This document shows, one piece after another, positions 59,035 to 64,000 of a DNA stretch of 64,000 bases. A program made the translations under genes and the position numbers. Location of the stretch: positions 111,257,116 to 111,321,115 of the forward strand of contig JAUMIR010000005.1 of assembly GCA_030847615.1 (NCBI GenBank), written 5' to 3'. The notes under the pieces are model-generated. The model was not told where the DNA came from, searched no databases, and was given only the letters and a program-made list of their open reading frames with translations. The stretch's first letter is position 1, and every line of letters starts with the position of its first letter. The stretch comes from Gambelia wislizenii (Eukaryota; Chordata; Lepidosauria; Squamata; Crotaphytidae).

Positions 59035-59165
59035 GAGAGTGATGTAGGTGGATTAATGTTTTCTCATACAACAGGAAAAAACTACCATAATTAGTTTTTA
59101 AAATAGTCAAGGTTTTAATTAAGAGCCATTATATTTACAAAACAAAACAAAACAAAGCTTTCCCA

Positions 59166-59340
59166 TGGTAATAATAATAATATAATAATAAAATTTTATT
59201 TCTATCCCACCCCTCTGCAATGCAATCGGGGCGGCTTACAATATAAAAACTCCATAGTCCCAGTACCCTAGCCCACCCACCCCTTAAAATAATATTAAAT
59301 TATAAAAGATTAAAAACATACAGTTTGAAAATGATTACAA
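59166..59340 (-). mobile_element. L2 LINE 3' end
   Basis: AATAATAATAT(AAT)n, AAATTTTATTTCTATCCCAC, CAATCGGGGCGGCTTACAA and CACCCCTTAAAATAATATTA match the downstream tail of the L2 copy at 62876-63110. Severely 5'-truncated and non-coding. Confidence 0.85.
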
Positions 59341-59572
59341 ATGATGATATTTCTATGAAGCAACCCAGCTTCCTGGATTTCAGCCTCCTCTTTGGGGTGT
59401 GGCTATAGTAACTTTAATCAAAAGTGTCTATACTTCAGGATATTTTTTACCAAGGGATTTTTTCAATCAAGTTATGCCAAGGTTAAATCTCCAGTGTGCC
59501 AAACAGAAGAAGGAGAAACAGAATGAAGTTTACCAGACTGCTAGGATTAAATCTCTTAATATATTGTCACCT

Positions 59573-59881
59573 GAGATTATCAGACATGGCACAAACTGCA
59601 TCAGAACATCATGAGACGAACAGGAAGGAACAAGATTATCTGATGATGTCATCCTCCAGCTTCCCTTGGGTCATAGAGGGGCTGTGATTAAGGCATCCCT
59701 TTCTATCAGTGGCTTGTTGCCTTCAATGTGAAAGGGAAGCCTCATCCATGGTAGTGCTACAACTCAGGCATGGCTGAAGGGTGCAGATGTCTGATAACAT
59801 CACCCTTTCTGTTCCTGTCACTTTCATCTGATGCGGTTTAGAACATAGGGTTTTTTTTCCCCTGTTAATCTGATAATCTCC
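59573..59881. mobile_element. Third MITE of the GAGATTATCAGACA family
   Basis: GAGATTATCAGACATG (59573-59588) is inverted at ATCTGATAATCTCC (59868-59881). These ends match those at 33915/34520, but the interior is shorter and differs. Confidence 0.55.
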
Positions 59882-59942
59882 ATCATCAAATTTAGACTGA
59901 AAAATAGATGGTTGGTTTCTTGGTTTTATTGGAGATCATCAT

Positions 59943-60143
59943 ACTACACTGTTATAGTGCTATTATTCCACTTTAGTTGCTATGGCTGCCTCCTGTGGAA
60001 TCCTGGGATTTGCAGTTTAGGGAGGGGCATTTAGAATTCTCAGCCAGACTGCTCTTAGGCCTCACTAAACTACAAGCCCCATAATTCCACAGGAGGCAGC
60101 CATAGCAGTTAAAGTGGAATAATAGCACTATAACAGTGTAGTG
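59943..60143. mobile_element. hAT-like MITE with long terminal inverted repeats
   Basis: Left arm CTACACTGTTATAGTGCTAT ... CTGCCTCCTGTGG is mirrored by the right arm CCACAGGAGGCAG ... ATAGCACTATAACAGTGTAG, about 55 bases each with two or three mismatches. It has no ORF. Diverged relative at 10700-10912. Confidence 0.8.
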
Positions 60144-60149
60144 TGATAA

Positions 60150-62155
60150 ATTAATATGTTTAAAGATAATTTAAGCTGAAAGAATTGATGATAACCAAAG
60201 TTTTAAAGGGTCACTTCTTTCAATGCCAGAAGCGTGGGGGGGGGATGAAGCCACTATAGTTGCAACGTCCAATACAATGGGTAAGTCTTATGCTATGTCT
60301 TAATGAAGTAAAGCCAAATCCATAATTCTATTCAGGTATTATATTGTCTCAAGATTAATTCATATATTATCACAATTGACATGCAAGGTGGGAGGTATTC
60401 TAATTTTGTCCACTAAAGGCGTAGTCCTCAACACATCCCTGACAATGATTCACAAAATTGTTCACCTATGGGCAGTGTGGGAGTGGATGGAGGTGGGAGA
60501 GATCCACTAGATAAATTTGAGAGATCAAGTAGATTTGCCTATCTATTTTTTCTTTTTGTTTTTTAGTCAAGCCGCCAAATAAAGGACATCTCAATTGTGA
60601 AATAAGCTTTCTGCATTTTTCTACTTAAATATCAATTATATGTTTTAATGATTTAGGCACAACAGAATAATATAGCAATTTTTTTAAAAAAAATCAATAT
60701 GGGGATGTCGACAAAAAAGGAAAATATACTCTGAATTAAATAAAATCCATTACACATGGCAATTTGTCTAATTGTATGAAATACGTGAACATAATATAAT
60801 GTTTAAGACACAAAAGAAAGATGTGGAAACAATGGTAAGTAATTCATCAACCATTTTCATTTTTCCACTGAGTAAAGGGCAAGTGAGAATTCTGCTAATT
60901 ATACTTTTATTCCCTCTGCCTTATTGAAATTCTGCATAAACATCTTGAGTAATTGTGCCTACTCTTTCTCTGCATTGTTGAAAGAGATAAGTACCTCAAA
61001 CTTCATTCTGTGGAAATAATGCTTGCAGTTCCAGCCATTGGTACTATTAAAATTCCAGCTGATCACATGTCTAAAGGTTGAGAATTCTAATCTAGCTTCC
61101 TGTAGCTTACTGGTTTGTAAATGTTTGTTAATTTAACTGAGAGTCAGCTCTAAAAAGGAGGACAAAGGTCTTATCCGTATTATATTCAGTACTTGCATAT
61201 TGCTCCAAGAAGTAGCTAGTTCATGTAGGATATAATCCTAAACATCCTCATGAGAGAGGAAGTCCATCTGAACACAGTGGGGTTGTCTATACAAGTGGAA
61301 AAGAAGCAAATTGCTCCACACTCATGCCAATTCGTAGCAGTTGCGATTTGTCTTGATGGTGTTGTTGTTGTTTTGCAGGCATAAGCTTGTCATGCCTGTA
61401 GATCCAGCTGCCAGCTGCAGTGAATTACTTGTGTTTTTACTTGCTGCAATTTGCCACTGCCAAACAGTTATTTAAACTATTTCCAAAATGCAATAGAGTG
61501 ATATTTTATCTTCATGAAAAAGGGAGAAAAAACAACACCCCATTTTATTACCGTAGCATTCACTTGCTTGCTAAGGTGAAACTACAACATTGCGGCTCCA
61601 GGTGCTTGCCCTGTTAGGAAGCCCCTCCCCTGCACTCATCCAGCCAATCAGTGGTGCACTTCCTCTCCTATGGGAAAGCAAATCAATTTGCATTGCTTGT
61701 CCCAACAAGTGAAATGTGTATTTCCCCTGCTGATTTTAAAAACTCTGGGGAAAGCCACAAAGGGTTTTTCCTTCAGAGTTTTTGACATTTTTGTCCCCTC
61801 TCCTTTTGGATACAGTGAAATGATGTAGGATATTTCTCTTGCATTCTGTGGGGAGTATTTTAGCTGTTCAGACAACCCAAGTGAGACACTGCCCACTGAA
61901 ACTGAATAGCATCATGCCACTTTTGTGCACCAGTTGATTAAGGCACATTCAGTGACTTCACAATGAAATAAGTCAAGTGATTCCATCAAGAAGCTTTGGC
62001 CTAAATCCAGCCAGTGCTGTACAATTGATGAGATTTACATAACTGTTAACATATAATTCAGCTGTTGATTCCATGGGTCTGCTCTTGTTAGGACTAGCAA
62101 TTGAATTTAGACCTTTGTTTCATAGTAAAATGAGATGCAAGAGATGAGAGAGGGA
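60150..62155. other. Non-coding background
   Basis: AT-rich sequence with no recognised gene or repeat boundary. A GTTGTTGTTGTT run lies at about 61363. Confidence 0.45.
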
Positions 62156-62157
62156 AG

Positions 62158-62375
62158 GAACCCTGGTGGCGCAGTGGTTAAATGCCAGTACTGCAAGCCA
62201 CAAGGTTATGAGTTTGATCCCAGAGGGCTCCAAGATTGACTCAACCTTCCATCCTTCCATAGGTTGATAAAATGAGTAACCATTTTGTTGGGGACAATTA
62301 GCTAAAAAACACTGTAAACTGCTTAAGGAGGACCTTGGCACTGATAAGTGGTATATAAATATCACTTCTGTCATT
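62158..62375 (+). mobile_element. tRNA-derived SINE, second type
   Basis: CCTGGTGGCGCAGTGGTTAA is a good A-box region and GAGTTTGATCCCAGAGG a degraded B box. The body ends GTAAACTGCTTAAGGAGGAC ... GTGGTATATAAATATC, a tail type common in squamate SINEs. It differs from the ACA-tailed SINE. Confidence 0.8.
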
Positions 62376-62458
62376 GTTATTGCTACTCTCTTTGTTGTGT
62401 TGTAGGCCTAGTTTGTACTTGCATGAAGAACCACCAAGGAATTCCAGATGTTGTAATC

Positions 62459-62650
62459 AATAATAATAATAATAATAATAATAATTTATTTCTATCCCAC
62501 CCTCTGCAACGCAATCGGGGCGGCTTACAATATAAAATCTCCATAATTACAATACCCTAGCCCACCCACCTCTTAAAATAATATTAAATTATGAAGGAAT
62601 AAAAACATACAATAATTAAGAATATATTAAATTAGAAAAAAAATTTAAAA
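62459..62650 (-). mobile_element. L2 LINE 3' end with (AAT)n tail
   Basis: (AAT)n at 62459-62486 is followed by TTATTTCTATCCCACCC, GCAATCGGGGCGGCTTACAA and the CACCTCTTAAAATAATATT block. Non-coding truncated copy. Confidence 0.85.
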
Positions 62651-62669
62651 CATAAACAATGACAAACTA

Positions 62670-62768
62670 TCTCTGAGTATACCTTGCCTATGAAAACCCT
62701 ATAAAATTTATGGGGTCATCATAAGTAGACAGGTGACTTGAAGGCATGTGTGCACACACCACACACAC
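62670..62768 (+). mobile_element. ACA-type SINE, 3' part only
   Basis: CTTGCCTATGAAAACCC, GGGGTCATCATAAGTAGACAGG and GACTTGAAGGCA match the 3' half of the SINE at 1765-1980. The head is missing. Confidence 0.65.
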
Positions 62769-62875
62769 CTTCAACGATCCTTTTAGAAACATGATTACAG
62801 CCATCGGACTACTAATGTAAAGACATGAACTATGCTCACTTCTATCACTGCTTCTGTGTTACCCTGTGTTAACTG

Positions 62876-64000
62876 GAAATAATAATAATAATAATAAATA
62901 ATAAATAATAAAATTTTATTTATATCCTGCCCCTCTGCAACGCAATCGGGGTGGCTTACAATATAAAAACCCCATACTCACAATACCCTAGCCCACCCAC
63001 CCCTTAAAATAATATTAAATTACAAAGGATTAAAAACACGCATTAATTAAAATATATATAAATTAGAAGAAAAAAAATTAAAACATACAATCATAGCCTA
63101 GAAAGGGCAGCTGAGTCTTGGGCCGGGATAATTATTCAGGAAAGGCCTGCCGGAAAAGATCTGTCTTGACAGCTTTTTTAAAGCTGTCTAAGGTGGTAAT
63201 AAGACGGATCTCGTCCGGCAGGCCATTCCATAATCTGGGAGCAGCAGCAAAGAAGGCCCTCTGGGAGGTCACCGACAGCCTTGTTTTCATAGGCTGTAAC
63301 AGATTCCTCCCAGAGGACCAAAGTGTGCGGGGAGGGTTGTACGGAAGGAGGCGGTCCCGGAGGTAAGTTGGACCCAAGCCATGTAGGGCTTTAAAGGTCA
63401 TAACCAACATCTTGTACTGTGCCCGGAAACTAATAGGCAGCCAGTGGAGAGCTTTTAGCACCAGTGTTATATGCTCTCTTCTGGAAGCGCCAGAAATCAA
63501 CCTGGCTGCCATGTTCTGAACTAGTTGAAGTTTCCGAGTCAAGCACAAGGGTAGCCCCATGTAGAGCGCATTACAGAAATCCAGACGGGAGGTTACCAGT
63601 GCATGTACCACAGTTTCGAGGTCCCTACTTTCCAGGAAAGGGTGCAGCTGGCGTACCAGCTGAAGTTGATAACAGGCACTCCTGACCGTCGCATTAACCT
63701 GATTAGTCATCTGGAGCGACAGGTCCAGGAGCACCCCCAGACTGCGAACACAATCCTTGGAGGAGAGTGTAGTTCCATCCAGGATTGGAGTTTGTATTCC
63801 CAGACCTGGTTTTGGGCCTGTAACTGTTAGTACCTCCGTTTTGTCTGGATTCAGTCTCAATTTGTTTTCCCTCATCCAGTCCATTACTGCTTTAAGACAA
63901 TCATTCAGAGGAGAGACACCATCTGAAGTCGAAGCCGATGACCGAGACATGGAGAAGTATATCTGGGTGTCATCCGCATATTGATGACACCGCATTCCAT
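62876..64000 (-). mobile_element. L2 LINE, 3' part, running off the window
   Basis: From the window end the minus strand gives RT C-terminus (stop at 63132), a 3' UTR ending in TTGTAAGCCACCCCGATTGC and a (TTA)n tail at 62876-62915. The tail is the same as in the two shorter neighbours. Confidence 0.9.
63132..63995 (-). CDS. L2 reverse transcriptase C-terminal part (open, incomplete)
   Basis: The 287-codon open stretch begins near the RT active site (QYADDTQIY, the YADD box) and continues with LNPDKTEVL, SRLDFCNALYMGLP, LQLVQNMAARLI and HWLPI. It ends PRLWNGLPDEIR ... FRQAFPE, the usual end of L2-clade proteins. There is no stop within it. The N-terminal endonuclease and most of RT lie beyond 64000, so whether the whole ORF is intact cannot be told. 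The frame continues past the edge; the listed ATG is not the true start. Confidence 0.9.
   Translation of the reverse strand: MRCHQYADDTQIYFSMSRSSASTSDGVSPLNDCLKAVMDWMRENKLRLNPDKTEVLTVTGPKPGLGIQTPILDGTTLSSKDCVRSLGVLLDLSLQMTNQVNATVRSACYQLQLVRQLHPFLESRDLETVVHALVTSRLDFCNALYMGLPLCLTRKLQLVQNMAARLISGASRREHITLVLKALHWLPISFRAQYKMLVMTFKALHGLGPTYLRDRLLPYNPPRTLWSSGRNLLQPMKTRLSVTSQRAFFAAAPRLWNGLPDEIRLITTLDSFKKAVKTDLFRQAFPE

Noticed and set aside
62158..62240. A functional tRNA gene
   Set aside because: Only A- and B-box-like blocks remain; there is no cloverleaf acceptor stem, and a SINE body follows.

Overview
The window looks like non-coding DNA from a vertebrate nuclear genome, most likely a squamate reptile (lizard; an iguanian is my guess). 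The background is AT-rich, CpG-poor and intron/intergenic-like. The repeat mix is the argument: ACA-tailed tRNA-type SINEs, L2 and CR1 LINEs, two other APE-type LINEs, a Penelope-like element, a Ty1/copia element, Ty3/gypsy debris, a Ngaro-type tyrosine-recombinase retroelement and Tigger/hAT-like MITEs occur together. I see no bacterial-type operon, CRISPR array, rRNA or genuine tRNA gene. At most one short host-gene exon is plausible (about 910-997).

Layout. 1-4.6 kb is background with one SINE and a short 3' piece of LINE-A. 4.8-5.56 kb holds a minus-strand relative of the Ngaro 3' end. 5.78-9.8 kb is a nearly full-length APE-type LINE (LINE-A). 12.4-13.4 kb is a Tigger-like MITE split by a truncated LINE-A copy. 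13.4-14.06 kb is a minus-strand Penelope-like fragment carrying the GIY-YIG endonuclease end. 15.6-16.09 kb is a clean Tigger-type MITE. 19.0-24.17 kb is a two-ORF LINE (LINE-B, Ingi/Vingi-like) with a TTCTA tail. 28.1-28.44 kb is a CR1 tail. 29.9-31.4 kb may be LTR debris. 33.9-34.5 kb is one member of a TIR-bearing MITE family, with relatives at 48.8 and 59.6 kb.

37.3-44.08 kb is the most interesting segment: a Ngaro-like YR retroelement with gag, RT-RNase H, tyrosine recombinase and a fourth SGNH-hydrolase ORF. Its 5' leader contains a GC-rich minisatellite followed by a TTAATTA-rich repeat. 44.3-46.0 kb is an internally deleted Ty3/gypsy element. 50.0-50.35 kb is a near-palindromic foldback MITE. 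54.66-54.90 kb is another MITE, abutted by a Ty1/copia element (54924-59034) flanked by GAGAG duplications. 59.1-64 kb holds three L2 3' ends (the last running off the window edge), two SINEs and two MITEs.

The genes here do not form a cellular pathway; each cluster is the replication machinery of a separate mobile element, and nearly all are inactivated by stops, frameshifts or deletions. The Ngaro recombinase and hydrolase ORFs are the only long element ORFs that are wholly uninterrupted, although the hydrolase has lost its expected catalytic histidine. Family names rest on motifs and general knowledge; no alignment or database search was run.
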